Source of the DNA: Clostridium thailandense
Lineage (GTDB): Bacteria; Bacillota; Clostridia; Clostridiales; Clostridiaceae
Reading direction: 5' to 3'
Length of the DNA: 64,000 nt
Assembly: GCF_019207025.1 (NCBI RefSeq)
Contig: NZ_JAEEGC010000026.1
Location: 1 to 64,000, forward strand
The translations under genes and the position numbers were made by a program. Below, piece by piece: positions 25,447-35,771 of the stretch (position 1 is the stretch's first letter; each line of letters begins with the position of its first letter). The notes beneath the pieces were generated by a model. It was given only the letters and a program-made list of their open reading frames with translations, did not search any database and was not told where the DNA came from.

Positions 25447-26571
25447 TCAAATCCACGTTATAAATCTTCTATACAAATTTTTTGAGCCTAATCTCATTTT
25501 TATATTTTTGGCACCTGTTATAAACTGTGAATATGGAACAAATGCCAATATACTTATCAAAATTGGTGTTGCCAAAGATGTAATAATCCAAGATAAAAGA
25601 CCTAAAGCTAGTGGATTCTTTATATGATAATACCAAGTTGCATGATTAATTATATATATTATAACTAAAACATGCGCCATATAGGCTGCAAAAGAATAAT
25701 CACTAATATATCTCATAAAAATGTATATCTTAAGCTTGTTTGCAAATATATCTGATATTATGTAGAATACTAAAATTGAAGCAACAACATATAGTATCCA
25801 CAAAGGTCTTATGAATTGGATATTGTTATATTTTACTTCATGTAAATACGCATAAACAAGTAGAGGTAAATATACAGCAAATATTATATTTTTATTTTTT
25901 AAAACTTTATCCTTAATATATTCGTAATTTAGTGCCAAATACATACCAAGTACAAAATATAGATACCAAAACACTGGAGATATGCTTACAGCTTTTCGCT
26001 GTAATTCGTCTGGACTTTTAAATAAAAAGGATGTAACACTATTTTCAATAACATTAGTGTATTTTGATACATAGTAATATAGTATTGTTAATCCTATAAA
26101 AATAATTATTCTAATTTTAATATTTGAGGCATGTACCTTTTTTGCAATTAAAAGTATTATAGGAAAAATTAAATACAATCTTAAGATCATTCCCATATAC
26201 CACAAATGAAATGCTGCGTTGCCTGATACTAATTGCATTAAAAAACTTTGAAACTTTTGCATATCCTTTAATTTATATATATTAATGGCTGACCACACTA
26301 TATAAGGTATCAATACATACTTAATTCTCTTAATATAGTATTTTTTCCAATCAAACTTCTCTGAATACACATATAGAAGAGACAATCCACTTATAAAAAG
26401 AAAAATTGGTACTGCCGTTTGTGCAATAACATATATAAATTTTAATATGCTATAATCAAGAACGCTAATATTTTTATTATTAGAAAGGCCTCCTACTGTA
26501 TGTTGAGCCACAACAAATATAAATGCAGTTGCCCTTAAAATATCAATTTCTTTTAATCTCTCATTACTCAT
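25447..26571 (-). CDS. acyltransferase family membrane protein (Acyltransferase_3)
   Basis: A 374-residue multi-pass membrane protein with about ten hydrophobic helices. It begins RLKEIDILRATAFIFVVAQH, whose late histidine is the conserved residue of this family, and has WYMGMILRLYLIFP mid-way. Members O-acetylate or O-acylate polysaccharides, peptidoglycan or antibiotics. I chose ATG 26571 because GGGAG lies 9 bases upstream and the earlier start adds a charged segment without homology. It stands alone, so its target is unknown. Confidence 0.85.
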   Translation of the reverse strand: MSNERLKEIDILRATAFIFVVAQHTVGGLSNNKNISVLDYSILKFIYVIAQTAVPIFLFISGLSLLYVYSEKFDWKKYYIKRIKYVLIPYIVWSAINIYKLKDMQKFQSFLMQLVSGNAAFHLWYMGMILRLYLIFPIILLIAKKVHASNIKIRIIIFIGLTILYYYVSKYTNVIENSVTSFLFKSPDELQRKAVSISPVFWYLYFVLGMYLALNYEYIKDKVLKNKNIIFAVYLPLLVYAYLHEVKYNNIQFIRPLWILYVVASILVFYIISDIFANKLKIYIFMRYISDYSFAAYMAHVLVIIYIINHATWYYHIKNPLALGLLSWIITSLATPILISILAFVPYSQFITGAKNIKMRLGSKNLYRRFITWI

Positions 26572-26656
26572 AAGTAAAAACTCCCATCTAGATACAAACC
26601 TGTTCCGCATACGATTATATCACATTTTCAAAATTAATGTTACAGGATTTAATAAT

Positions 26657-26691
26657 AAAATAAGCACCGGCCTTATACCAGTGCTTATTTT
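26657..26691. terminator. hairpin upstream of the acyltransferase gene
   Basis: AAAATAAGCAC pairs with GTGCTTATTTT around a 13-base loop. On the minus strand it follows the region after the MCP gene (26922) and would end that transcript. The same stem sequence recurs in the hairpin at 40244-40283. Confidence 0.65.
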
Positions 26692-26921
26692 GTATATTCT
26701 ATAAAGGGGATCTATGATAGTTCTATTATCTCTAAGTAGTTATTGACTTAGAACAATTATTATTATAAATTACGATTGTTACATTCTTATGTCATATATA
26801 TTAAATAATTATTTATTTTTTTAATAACTTGTAAATAAAAATTCAATTTGCAACATAACTTACTAGAAAGTAGACTTATGTGTATGAATAAGCCTACTTT
26901 CTACTGAAATATCTTCATTCT

Positions 26922-28913
26922 TTAAACTTTAAATTTTCCAATTAGCTCTTCCATTTCTGTTGCAATCTTATACAAAGCCTTTGCTGAACTTGATATTTGC
27001 TCTATACTAACAGTTTGATCTTCGACAGAAGCCGAAACTTCCTGTGTTGTAGCCGCAGATTGTTCTGAAACCGCTGATATATCCTCTATAGCTTTTATAA
27101 CTTCTCCTCTATCGTTACTCATTACCGCAATATCTTTAATCAAACAATCGATTTTTTCAATTATATTGATTACGGATTTGCCTATGCTATTGAAAGCATC
27201 TTCTGTAACAGCACTCATTTTGCTAGTATTTTCTATGACCTCTTCTGCAGACACCATTTCCTTTTTAGTATCTTCTATTATACTCCTAAACTCTGATATA
27301 ATATTCTCAATTTTTACAGTTGCTACTGAAGTGTTCTCTGCAAGTTTTTTGATTTCATTTGTAACTACTGCAAATCCTTTACCTGCTTCTCCTGCCCTTG
27401 CTGATTCTATAGCAGCATTAATTGAAAGTAAATTAATTTGAGATGTTATATTCCTTATTGTTTCAGTAATTACACTGATTTTCTCTGATTCTCCATTAAG
27501 AAGAAATACTTTCTCTCCAATCCTATTTGAAATCAATCTATTTGTAGCAACTACGTCTTGAAGCTTTTCAACTATCTCTAATCCACTATCTTTAACCCTT
27601 TTACTCTCATCTATAAAATCTTTCATCTCCGAAGAAGTATTATTTATGCTCTCAATTTTCTTAGAAAGCATGTCTAATTTTTCTGCGCTCATTTGTGTGT
27701 TTTCGGCTAGATTAACAGACCCCTGTGCCATATCCTCAACTGCTTTAGCCACATTCTCAATTGAACCAGTTGTTTCTTCCAGCGAAAGAGACAACTTTTT
27801 AGTGTTATCTTCTATTACAAGAGAGGTTTGCTGTATTTTGACTATGAGCTCTCTCATAGTCTTCCTTGTATTATCTAAAGCCCTAGCCATAATACCTGTC
27901 TCATCCTGTTTCTTATATAATTTTTCATAAGCATTACCATCTGTTAAATCTAACTGCTCCGTTTTAACTAAAAGTTCTGTTACTTTCTTTATTGGTTTTA
28001 CAAATGCCGTACCTATAAATATACCTAATGAAGCAACAACAATAATTGTTATAATAATCAATATAGTTACTACTTTAGTATTTGTATTAACTCTGCTCAT
28101 GATTTCAGAAGTTTTTCCGGTTACAACCAACTCCCAGTTCGCAGCTTTTATCAAATTATAGTATCCTAATCTCTGTGTTTTATCAGATGCTACATATTTT
28201 ATGCTTCCATTTGAATTTTTGAATACAGTATCCATAAATAACTCAGAATTATCTGGGTTAACTTCCTCAAATCTTTTCCCTATATTATCTTTTGTAGGAT
28301 GTGTCAGAAATACGGTTGTGTCTTTATTTAACAAGTATCCGTATCCTGTCTCCCCTACTTTTATTTCATCTACAGCTTTTATTATTCTATCAGCATTAAT
28401 TGCAATCAAAAATACACCTTTAAATTCTCCATTACTACTTATTAAAGGTTTCACAAAAGCTACTGTCTTATTTCCTGTAGCTTTACTTGTAACAATATCA
28501 CTAACCACTACGGAATTTTCCTTCTTTGCTTTTATGAAATATTCTCTATCAGAAATATTAATGTTTTGTCCATCATCATTTATAGAACTACCAGTACTAT
28601 TCGAAAGCACAACAGTCTCAATTCCTGGATATTCTACTTTAATCTTTTTAAGCATTAGTTGTGCAGAGTTTCTATCAGCACTCTGTACTTCAGGATTGCC
28701 TTTATATGCCGCATTTAATAAATCGATTTTCTCTTGAACCCACAAATTTATTGTTGCTGCTGTATCTTCTGCAATATCCTGTATATGCACTGATATTTCC
28801 TTGTTTTGATCTCTACTGTAATTTGAAAGTTGATAAACATTTGTTATTAGTAAAGGTATTAGCGATAACATCAGTACAAAGACTAATAGCTTTGCTTTAA
28901 TACTTTTTATCAT
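26922..28913 (-). CDS. methyl-accepting chemotaxis protein with dCache sensor
   Basis: A 663-residue transmembrane receptor. The first membrane helix is at about 10-30, followed by an extracellular double-Cache sensor (about 33-275) with the pattern DGQNINISDREYFIKAK, a second membrane helix (about 280-305), HAMP to about 360 and a long signalling coiled coil. The hairpin tip is [20 protein letters not shown]. Cache sensors bind small ligands such as amino or organic acids. ATG 28913 is preferred over GTG 28925, which would overlap the AGGAG site. It couples to CheA/CheW encoded elsewhere. Confidence 0.9.
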   Translation of the reverse strand: MIKSIKAKLLVFVLMLSLIPLLITNVYQLSNYSRDQNKEISVHIQDIAEDTAATINLWVQEKIDLLNAAYKGNPEVQSADRNSAQLMLKKIKVEYPGIETVVLSNSTGSSINDDGQNINISDREYFIKAKKENSVVVSDIVTSKATGNKTVAFVKPLISSNGEFKGVFLIAINADRIIKAVDEIKVGETGYGYLLNKDTTVFLTHPTKDNIGKRFEEVNPDNSELFMDTVFKNSNGSIKYVASDKTQRLGYYNLIKAANWELVVTGKTSEIMSRVNTNTKVVTILIIITIIVVASLGIFIGTAFVKPIKKVTELLVKTEQLDLTDGNAYEKLYKKQDETGIMARALDNTRKTMRELIVKIQQTSLVIEDNTKKLSLSLEETTGSIENVAKAVEDMAQGSVNLAENTQMSAEKLDMLSKKIESINNTSSEMKDFIDESKRVKDSGLEIVEKLQDVVATNRLISNRIGEKVFLLNGESEKISVITETIRNITSQINLLSINAAIESARAGEAGKGFAVVTNEIKKLAENTSVATVKIENIISEFRSIIEDTKKEMVSAEEVIENTSKMSAVTEDAFNSIGKSVINIIEKIDCLIKDIAVMSNDRGEVIKAIEDISAVSEQSAATTQEVSASVEDQTVSIEQISSSAKALYKIATEMEELIGKFKV

Positions 28914-29054
28914 TAAGTTTCTCACTCCTATTTAGAGAGTATTTTATATTAAAATTGTATATTTATCTAATACTATAGTATGTAATCTTATAATGTTTGT
29001 ACCTATTTACTTTTATCTTTATTTAACCACAAAAAAGTTCAGAGCTTCATAATG

Positions 29055-29903
29055 TCACTCTGAACTTTTAAAAGCTTTTGAACATTTTATTTTTGTGATA
29101 TTAACCTTATGCCACAATGAAGCATTTAATTCGCCACCTAGTATAACAATAATGGACACAAGAAAAAGCCAGGTAAGCAAAATGATTATAGCTCCTATGC
29201 TTCCATATACTATTGAATAATTAGCAAAATTGTTTACATAATATGCAAAAGCTACGGAGACTAGTATTAGGTTAAGAGTTGAGAATAGAGCTCCTGGGAG
29301 AACCTCCAGCCATGTAAGTTTTTTACATGGTGCATAACGATAAAGAGCTGTAAAAATAAATATAGCCGTAGATATAAATATAATATACCTAATGACTGTC
29401 CATAAAGTAAGCAACTCATGAGAAAATCCCAATTTATAAGCTGCATAGTTCCATATAATACCTCCCAATATTAATAAAAACATCATAATAAGTACTATAA
29501 AAGCCATTCCTAAAGTACAAAGAATAGAAATAGTCCTTACTTTAATAAAAGTTCTTGATTCAGGAACTCCATAAGCTTTGTTAAGCCCTTTTATAACTGC
29601 ATTAAAACCAGCAGAAGCAGACCATACAGTAAATATTAAACTAAAAGACATAAGTTGACTGTGCTTAGTAGTAATAACCTCGGATACAGTATTACTTATA
29701 AGATCAAAGGCACTTGCTGGCATAATTCTGCTTAAAGCCGCTAATATTTCATTCCCATTTAGAGAAGTGTGTCCTATAAGAGTCATAAGAAAAATTATAA
29801 AAGGAAAAAAAGACAAAATTAAATTATACGCAAGCTGAGATCCCAACGCAGGAACATCATCATCGTTGAATCTAGAAATCAAATCTAATACTAATCTTAT
29901 CAT
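29055..29903 (-). CDS. YihY/BrkB family membrane protein
   Basis: A 282-residue inner-membrane protein with about six helices. It has the family signature FNDDDVPALGSQLAYNLILSF at the N-terminus and AGFNAVIKGLNKAYG and LPGALFSTLNLI later. The old label ribonuclease BN is wrong for this family; transport or envelope roles are suspected. I chose ATG 29903 with AGAGGG about 10 bases upstream. A TTG start at 30002 would add a 33-residue leader lacking family similarity. Confidence 0.85.
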   Translation of the reverse strand: MIRLVLDLISRFNDDDVPALGSQLAYNLILSFFPFIIFLMTLIGHTSLNGNEILAALSRIMPASAFDLISNTVSEVITTKHSQLMSFSLIFTVWSASAGFNAVIKGLNKAYGVPESRTFIKVRTISILCTLGMAFIVLIMMFLLILGGIIWNYAAYKLGFSHELLTLWTVIRYIIFISTAIFIFTALYRYAPCKKLTWLEVLPGALFSTLNLILVSVAFAYYVNNFANYSIVYGSIGAIIILLTWLFLVSIIVILGGELNASLWHKVNITKIKCSKAFKSSE

Positions 29904-30028
29904 ATTTATAACAGCCCTCTTAAATATTCTTTCTATTATATTGTGAATATTTACATTATATGCTTTAATAACAGGAAAATTAAAGCATAAATTACAATTC
30001 AAATGTTTTATATTTTTATGTAAAAATA

Positions 30029-30060
30029 CAAAAAGGAGGAAATGATCTCCCCCTTTTATT
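30029..30060 (-). terminator. terminator after the M16 peptidase gene
   Basis: AAAAGGAGG can pair with CTCCCCCTTTT with one bulge, and TTTTTG follows on the minus strand. It lies 24 bases beyond the stop at 30084. Confidence 0.5.
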
Positions 30061-30083
30061 TAATATATAAAATTATAATTTTT

Positions 30084-33000
30084 CTACTTTTCATTATCTA
30101 TAATTTGATTAAATAACTGTTTATCTTGCTCAATCTTGTCTTTTGATCCCTCTACAAAATATATATTTTGTTTCAAAATTTTGTCAAGCATATTTCCATA
30201 GTTTCTTATATCTTCTGGTGTAGTTGAAAGTGCATCCTTTTCATAATTTAAGAGATCATTTACAGAAGAATTTGTAAGATACATTGAATCACAAAGAGAT
30301 CCTTCCATTAGCGGTCCATTAGTTTTCAAATTTACAAACTCCCTAATAGAGCCTATAATGTAGTTTGCCATCTCAGAATCTGTTGCTTTAAAGTTTTTAA
30401 GATAATCCACAGTACCTTTAAAAGCTTCTAAAGTTTCCTTGAGATTTGGGTCTCTCATTGATGCAAGTATAACTCTACCATCAGATGAAAATACAGATTG
30501 AACTCCATATGCACCGCCAGATGTCCTTACCTTATTCCATAGGTATCCCATATCTAATACATTTTGTAGTACCATCATCTTTCCACTGTAAGTATATCCA
30601 GCCTTTTTTAAATCTCCCGCTTGTATTATTGTCTGTACCTTTGCTGATGAAGAAAAGGCTATATTCTTATTAGGCATAGAAAAAGTATATTTTTGTTTTG
30701 GTAGTACTTGTGAATTAATTTCAGAACTTATACGACTTAACTCATTTTTTAATATTTCTGATCCTTTTTCACTTCCACTACAGCTCACTATAAGTTCATT
30801 TCTATTAAATGCAAGCTTGCAAGTATCCTTAAGATTTTTAGAAATCTCATCCCACTTTGCATCAAAGTTATTGTCTATATCCTGCAAAAACTTATAGTAG
30901 GAAAGCCCCGTAAGTTCGGCACTATATCTTCCACTTTCATTCATATATGCATTCATTTCCATAATTGCGCTAGTGCCTGCTCCTGAAGTCAATACCATTT
31001 GAAGAGCCGATTTATTTTGCTCAATAATTTGCTTTATTTTCTGTTTATCATTAAACTGACTGTTGTTTATGATTTCTTTAACTATATCTAAGGACTTTGG
31101 TATATTTTCTTCTGGTACTAATAAAGATGCTGTAATTTTAGGTTTATAGTCATCAAGATTCTTGCTATTTGATACTGCTGAAGGAGCAAAACTAACAGTG
31201 CTGCCCATATATTGTAACATTTCATTTGAAAGCTGCTGATAACTATGTTCTGATGTGTCTACGTTTCCAAGTAAGGCTCCAAGTAAGCTTAAATAGTGTA
31301 ATTTATCTTGAGGCACTTTTGATGTATCAAAGTAAAAATTTATACTGGAAAGTCCATTTAAATCTGTATTATGCGTAAGTACCTTTATACCTGCCTGGTC
31401 TTCTACTTTATATTTTAAATCTGGCAACTCAGGTTTAATATCTTTAAGTGAAAGTTTTGGCAAAACTTCAATTGCTTCTTTAGAATCTTCGCTTTTCTGC
31501 CATGTATTAAAATCTTCAGTATCCTTTAAAAGTAAAGCCTGTCCATTTTCTCCTGCTTGACTTTTATAAGCCGCAAGCTTCTTAGCTGTATTTTCAGCAT
31601 TTCTACTTTCAAGTCCTGCTTCAGGCTTAAGTATAACTAATGAATGATGTTTATTCGAAAGTAAATATTTATTAATTAAATCTTGAAAGTATTTATTTTC
31701 ATCTCCATCTGCAATTTTTTTCATTACATCATCAGTATCAAAATACATGGTAGGATCTTTATCATATATCCATGTAGCTAACGCAGTTTGTGATAAAATC
31801 AAACCATTTCCTCCAAGCATAGGTGTTACAAGTTTTTCAGAACGCTTACTTATATCATAAGATGCTAAAGCAGATTTAAGAAAATCTTTATCGAATCCAT
31901 TCTTAGAAATATTCTCTAACGTATTTAAGATGGTTTTTTGAAATACTTCCTTTGAAGCCTCATCAGAATTTACAGCATTAATTGAAAATATTGGCTGAAT
32001 GCCTTCCATGCTAAAGGAAGAACTTATATCTTCTGCAATTCCACTGTCTGTAAGCGCTTTTTTTAGTGGAGCGCTTTCTGTTCCTGTAAGTAAATAGCTT
32101 AGAAAACTTAATGCTATATTTGTTTCCTTATCTTCTATATTACTTGTAACAAAATTTAATGATAAGTATGTTTTCTTCTTTGTATCACTATCTTGAGCTA
32201 CAGGATAAGAAGCTACTTTTTCAGGTATATCAGATAAAGGTTTTTGAGCCTTAATAGAAGTATTTACAGCAACCTTATCAAATTTGCTTAAATAATTGTT
32301 GTTAATAAACTGAAGATATTTTGCTATATCTAATTTACCATATAAATATATATAACTGTTTGAAGGTGTATAATTTTTCTTGTAGGTTGAAACCAATTGC
32401 TCCCTAGTAAGAGTAGGAATATCCTCTGGATTTCCACCAGAATCCCACTTATTAGAAGTATCAGGGAAAAGTGACTGATTTACTGCACTATGTAAAAGCC
32501 ATTGCGGATTAGAATAATTTCCTTTCATTTCGTTATAAACGACACCATTAATTGAAAGAGGCGAATCCTTTGATGATAGTTCATACCTCCAACCTTCCTG
32601 CTTAAATATATTAGGATCAGTGGTCAAATTCGGATAAAATACTGCATCTAAATATACTCCCATAAGGTTTTCAAGATCCTGTTCGTTTGTACTTGCTACA
32701 GGAAATGTAGTATAGTCAGTGCTAGTCATTGCGTTTATAAATGAACCTAAAGAACCCTTAAGCATTTCTTTAAAAGGTGATTTTACTGGATAGTTCTTAG
32801 ATCCATCAAGAACTGAATGTTCAATAATATGATTTACTCCTGTGTTATCTGAAACAGGTGTTCGAAAAGTAATATCAAAAACTCTTTGAGTATCTTCATT
32901 CTTAACATACATAAGCTTTGCACCTGTTTTTTCATGGGTAAAAAGCATAACAGTAGAATTAATTTTCGGTACTTCTTGAATTGAAGTAAGCTGAAAGCCA

Positions 33001-33146
33001 TAATAACTTTTCCCTATCTGATTATCTACTGTAACATCTGCACCTGCAGCATAAACAGTTTGTCCAACTAATGCGCAATTGCTGGAAGAAACCAGCATAA
33101 AAAATGCCACAATAATATTAGTTGTTTTTTTAAATAATATTTTCAT
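30084..33146 (-). CDS. secreted insulinase-family (M16C) metallopeptidase
   Basis: A 1020-residue exported protease. The signal peptide spans about 1-34, ending TVYAAG. The inverted zinc motif HxxEH is NHIIEH (His106, Glu109, His110), and the downstream ligand Glu lies in YNEMKGNYS (about 206). The length and the four-domain layout (two M16 halves joined by a helical linker) match the presequence-protease/falcilysin-like M16C group. It probably degrades peptides outside the cell. I chose the second ATG (33146) because GGGGGG lies 9 bases before it and only a base before the first ATG (33155). Confidence 0.9.
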   Translation of the reverse strand: MKILFKKTTNIIVAFFMLVSSSNCALVGQTVYAAGADVTVDNQIGKSYYGFQLTSIQEVPKINSTVMLFTHEKTGAKLMYVKNEDTQRVFDITFRTPVSDNTGVNHIIEHSVLDGSKNYPVKSPFKEMLKGSLGSFINAMTSTDYTTFPVASTNEQDLENLMGVYLDAVFYPNLTTDPNIFKQEGWRYELSSKDSPLSINGVVYNEMKGNYSNPQWLLHSAVNQSLFPDTSNKWDSGGNPEDIPTLTREQLVSTYKKNYTPSNSYIYLYGKLDIAKYLQFINNNYLSKFDKVAVNTSIKAQKPLSDIPEKVASYPVAQDSDTKKKTYLSLNFVTSNIEDKETNIALSFLSYLLTGTESAPLKKALTDSGIAEDISSSFSMEGIQPIFSINAVNSDEASKEVFQKTILNTLENISKNGFDKDFLKSALASYDISKRSEKLVTPMLGGNGLILSQTALATWIYDKDPTMYFDTDDVMKKIADGDENKYFQDLINKYLLSNKHHSLVILKPEAGLESRNAENTAKKLAAYKSQAGENGQALLLKDTEDFNTWQKSEDSKEAIEVLPKLSLKDIKPELPDLKYKVEDQAGIKVLTHNTDLNGLSSINFYFDTSKVPQDKLHYLSLLGALLGNVDTSEHSYQQLSNEMLQYMGSTVSFAPSAVSNSKNLDDYKPKITASLLVPEENIPKSLDIVKEIINNSQFNDKQKIKQIIEQNKSALQMVLTSGAGTSAIMEMNAYMNESGRYSAELTGLSYYKFLQDIDNNFDAKWDEISKNLKDTCKLAFNRNELIVSCSGSEKGSEILKNELSRISSEINSQVLPKQKYTFSMPNKNIAFSSSAKVQTIIQAGDLKKAGYTYSGKMMVLQNVLDMGYLWNKVRTSGGAYGVQSVFSSDGRVILASMRDPNLKETLEAFKGTVDYLKNFKATDSEMANYIIGSIREFVNLKTNGPLMEGSLCDSMYLTNSSVNDLLNYEKDALSTTPEDIRNYGNMLDKILKQNIYFVEGSKDKIEQDKQLFNQIIDNEK

Positions 33147-33433
33147 CTTATGCATCCCCCCTTATTGCATTTTTTCTTGTAATGAAATTATAACCTATTA
33201 CTCGTATATTTTCCACATTTTTCATATATGTAACAATATTATATAGATCTTTTCTTATTATTTAATAAAATTAATAATTTCTTTATAATTCAATGATATG
33301 ATTTAGATTTATGTAAGCCATTACATATTGAAAAATACACTAAGATATATAATAATATTATTTGTATAGTAGTACTATATGTTATTAATTACATGGCTAA
33401 AGCGTGAACGCTTTTCAGAAAGGATAGGTAAAA

Positions 33434-35173
33434 ATGAACAACAGCAAGGGAATCGGCATAAGGTTATATATGCTAATAGGATTTGTCGTAGTATTTATAT
33501 TAGGTATTAGTTGTTTTTCATGGGTTACATTTAGAAATTCTAGTGAACAAAACAAAAGTAGACTTCAAAAAACTTCTGAATATATAAACATAGTTGATGA
33601 GGCTAGGAAATCTCAGGTAGACTTCAAAATACAAGTACAAGATTGGAAGGATACATTATTAAGAGGCAATGATACTAATTCTTTCAGTAAATATTATTCT
33701 CAATTCACACAAGATAACAATAACGTGAATTCAGATTTATTAAAGCTTAAAGATGACATGGCAAAATACGATATAGATACTCATTCAGTTGATGCAGTAT
33801 TAAACACCCACAAAAATCTATATGATAAATATGGCAAAGCTATTCAAAGTTACGATCAGAAAAATATAAATAGCTATCATGCAGTAGACGCAATGGTAAC
33901 GGGCATTGATAGACAACCTACAGAAGATATGAATGCATTGGTAAAACAGATAGAAGATATGGCAAATTCAGAAGTTCAAAATATGATGAAACAATCTGAC
34001 ATTGAAGCCAAGAATTTCAACAGAAATTTAATTTGTGTTTCAGCTCTTGGTATTATTCTAGTTATTTTCTTTACTATATTGATTATCTCTACATATAAAG
34101 ATATTACAAAATTTATAGAACAGTTTAAGACATTAATGGAAGAGGCGGAAAATGGAGATCTTACCATTAAAGGTGAGATACATAAAAAAGATGAATTAGA
34201 CGAACTTACTGAAAGATTCAATAGATTTATTGACAAAATTAGGACTTTAATCTATGAAGCCAAAGATACAAGTGTAACTGTAGCATCTTCCTCTAAGGAA
34301 ATAACGAGAGCCTCTGATGAAGTTAGTAAATCTATTGAAGAAGTATCAGTAACTATATCTAACCTAGCGGAAAGCGCATTTAAACAAGCTGAATTGGCCC
34401 AGCAAAGCAATAAAGGAGTTATTGGTGTTGTAGCCGGCTTGAATCTCATAACTGCAAATACAATGCATATTAATGAACTTGCAAACAAGGCAATGGAAAC
34501 TGTAGTTAGCGGGACCTCAAGCCTTAAACACCAAAGTAGCAGAATGATCAATACCAAGAAAGCATCAAAAAATGTAACAGATGTAATTTCTGACTTATCT
34601 ATAAAATCCAATGAAATTGGAAATGTTGTAGAATTTATTAATGATATTACAGATCAGATAAACTTATTATCCTTAAATGCTTCAATAGAGGCAGCTAAAG
34701 CTGGTGAGGCTGGTAGGGGTTTTACTGTAGTAGCTAATGAGGTTAAAAATTTAGCAGAACTCTCAAAACAATCTACACAAAAAATAAGCAGACTTATATT
34801 GGATGTACAAAATAATATTAAAAAAGCTGTTACTGAAGTGACAAATACAAGAATTTCAATAGATGAACAGGAAACTTCTCTTAAATTAACAGATGATTCC
34901 TTTAATCTTATTCAAACCTCTATTTCTGAGATGGCAAATAAGATAACCGAAGTTGCCGATGAAACAGAAGGAATCAATGAAAATGCAATATCTGTAGAAA
35001 AATCACTAAAGGACATAGTAAACCTAATTGAGCAAAATGCTTCTAGTACAGAAGAAGTTGCTTCTTCAACTGAGGAACAGACTGCTTCTGTTGAAGAGGT
35101 AGCATCTTCCATTAATCAGCTTGCAGAGATGTCAAATAGTTTACAAAGGTCACTAGATAAATTTAAAGTTTAG
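33434..35173 (+). CDS. methyl-accepting chemotaxis protein with four-helix-bundle sensor
   Basis: A 579-residue receptor. One membrane helix is at about 10-30, an extracellular helical sensor (rich in Lys, Asp and Asn) spans 31-195, a second helix is at about 197-217, then HAMP and the signalling domain. The tip reads SLNASIEAAKAGEAGRGFTV, and methylation-type Glu/Gln pairs flank it. The sensor resembles the 4HB_MCP type, which usually detects amino acids or dicarboxylates. AAAGGAT precedes the ATG. It diverges from the M16 peptidase gene, with a 280-base shared upstream region. Confidence 0.9.
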   Translation: MNNSKGIGIRLYMLIGFVVVFILGISCFSWVTFRNSSEQNKSRLQKTSEYINIVDEARKSQVDFKIQVQDWKDTLLRGNDTNSFSKYYSQFTQDNNNVNSDLLKLKDDMAKYDIDTHSVDAVLNTHKNLYDKYGKAIQSYDQKNINSYHAVDAMVTGIDRQPTEDMNALVKQIEDMANSEVQNMMKQSDIEAKNFNRNLICVSALGIILVIFFTILIISTYKDITKFIEQFKTLMEEAENGDLTIKGEIHKKDELDELTERFNRFIDKIRTLIYEAKDTSVTVASSSKEITRASDEVSKSIEEVSVTISNLAESAFKQAELAQQSNKGVIGVVAGLNLITANTMHINELANKAMETVVSGTSSLKHQSSRMINTKKASKNVTDVISDLSIKSNEIGNVVEFINDITDQINLLSLNASIEAAKAGEAGRGFTVVANEVKNLAELSKQSTQKISRLILDVQNNIKKAVTEVTNTRISIDEQETSLKLTDDSFNLIQTSISEMANKITEVADETEGINENAISVEKSLKDIVNLIEQNASSTEEVASSTEEQTASVEEVASSINQLAEMSNSLQRSLDKFKV

Positions 35174-35175
35174 TT

Positions 35176-35208
35176 AAAAAAAGGAGAAGGTAAAACTTTC
35201 TCCTTTTT
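35176..35208. terminator. bidirectional intrinsic terminator
   Basis: AAAAAGGAGAA pairs with TTCTCCTTTTT around a short loop, directly after the MCP stop codon and before a convergent gene fragment. Confidence 0.85.
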
Positions 35209-35578
35209 AGTTTGTTAAATCATTTTCCTTTTTTATTTTTATTGCTTTTTCCAGTACTTCTGCAATCACTAGTGTAGTGCCTGCCAATATTAAGTATATT
35301 GATATTCCTAACTTCATTGAGGTAGTTTTAGAAAATATAATTAAAAATGTAATAATCACTTGCTTTGCTATAGAAAACGCATATATAGTTCTACTACTCA
35401 TAGGTGACATAAAAAGAAAATTTACATCTGCTGGTGAATATTGGGTAGGATAATATTTAACCACTGCCTTATAAATATTAATAAAAAAATTATTGTAAGA
35501 ACAATCATTACTAGAGCGCCTAATATTAACTGTTGAACTGCTTATAATTATTACTTTTTTTACTTTCTTTGTATTCAA
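35207..35578 (-). pseudogene. fragment of a putative ABC-exporter membrane subunit
   Basis: A 123-codon open stretch. Residues about 42-75 (YSPADVNFLFMSPMSSRTIY, then FSIAKQ) match the characteristic start of ABC_export-type permeases, which are normally over 500 residues with about ten helices. Here only this block, one or two hydrophobic segments and a charged tail remain. The first 40 residues look unrelated and start from TTG with no ribosome site. I read it as a decayed internal fragment. No ABC ATPase gene is adjacent. Confidence 0.55.
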
Positions 35579-35771
35579 ATCTATAATATAACAAGTTACA
35601 TGTATAAAGTTTTTTATTTTTTGCTTTATTGGTTGTGAATTATATACTTGAACCTATACTATTCTTCGTGGAATAATATGGTATAATATATTATAATTAT
35701 TTTACATAGTGTTTAATTAATACTCATTGGAAATTTACTAAAAATAAATGATAGAAATGAGATGAGCAAAA

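Noticed and set aside
28201-28737. 178-codon plus-strand frame opposite the dCache MCP gene
   Set aside because: No ribosome site and no recognisable domain; it mirrors the hydrophobic/charged pattern of the real gene.
33380-33433. Short GC hairpin before the second MCP gene as an operator
   Set aside because: AAAGCG-TGAA-CGCTTT is only 6 bp per arm and has no supporting context, so it is not listed as a feature.
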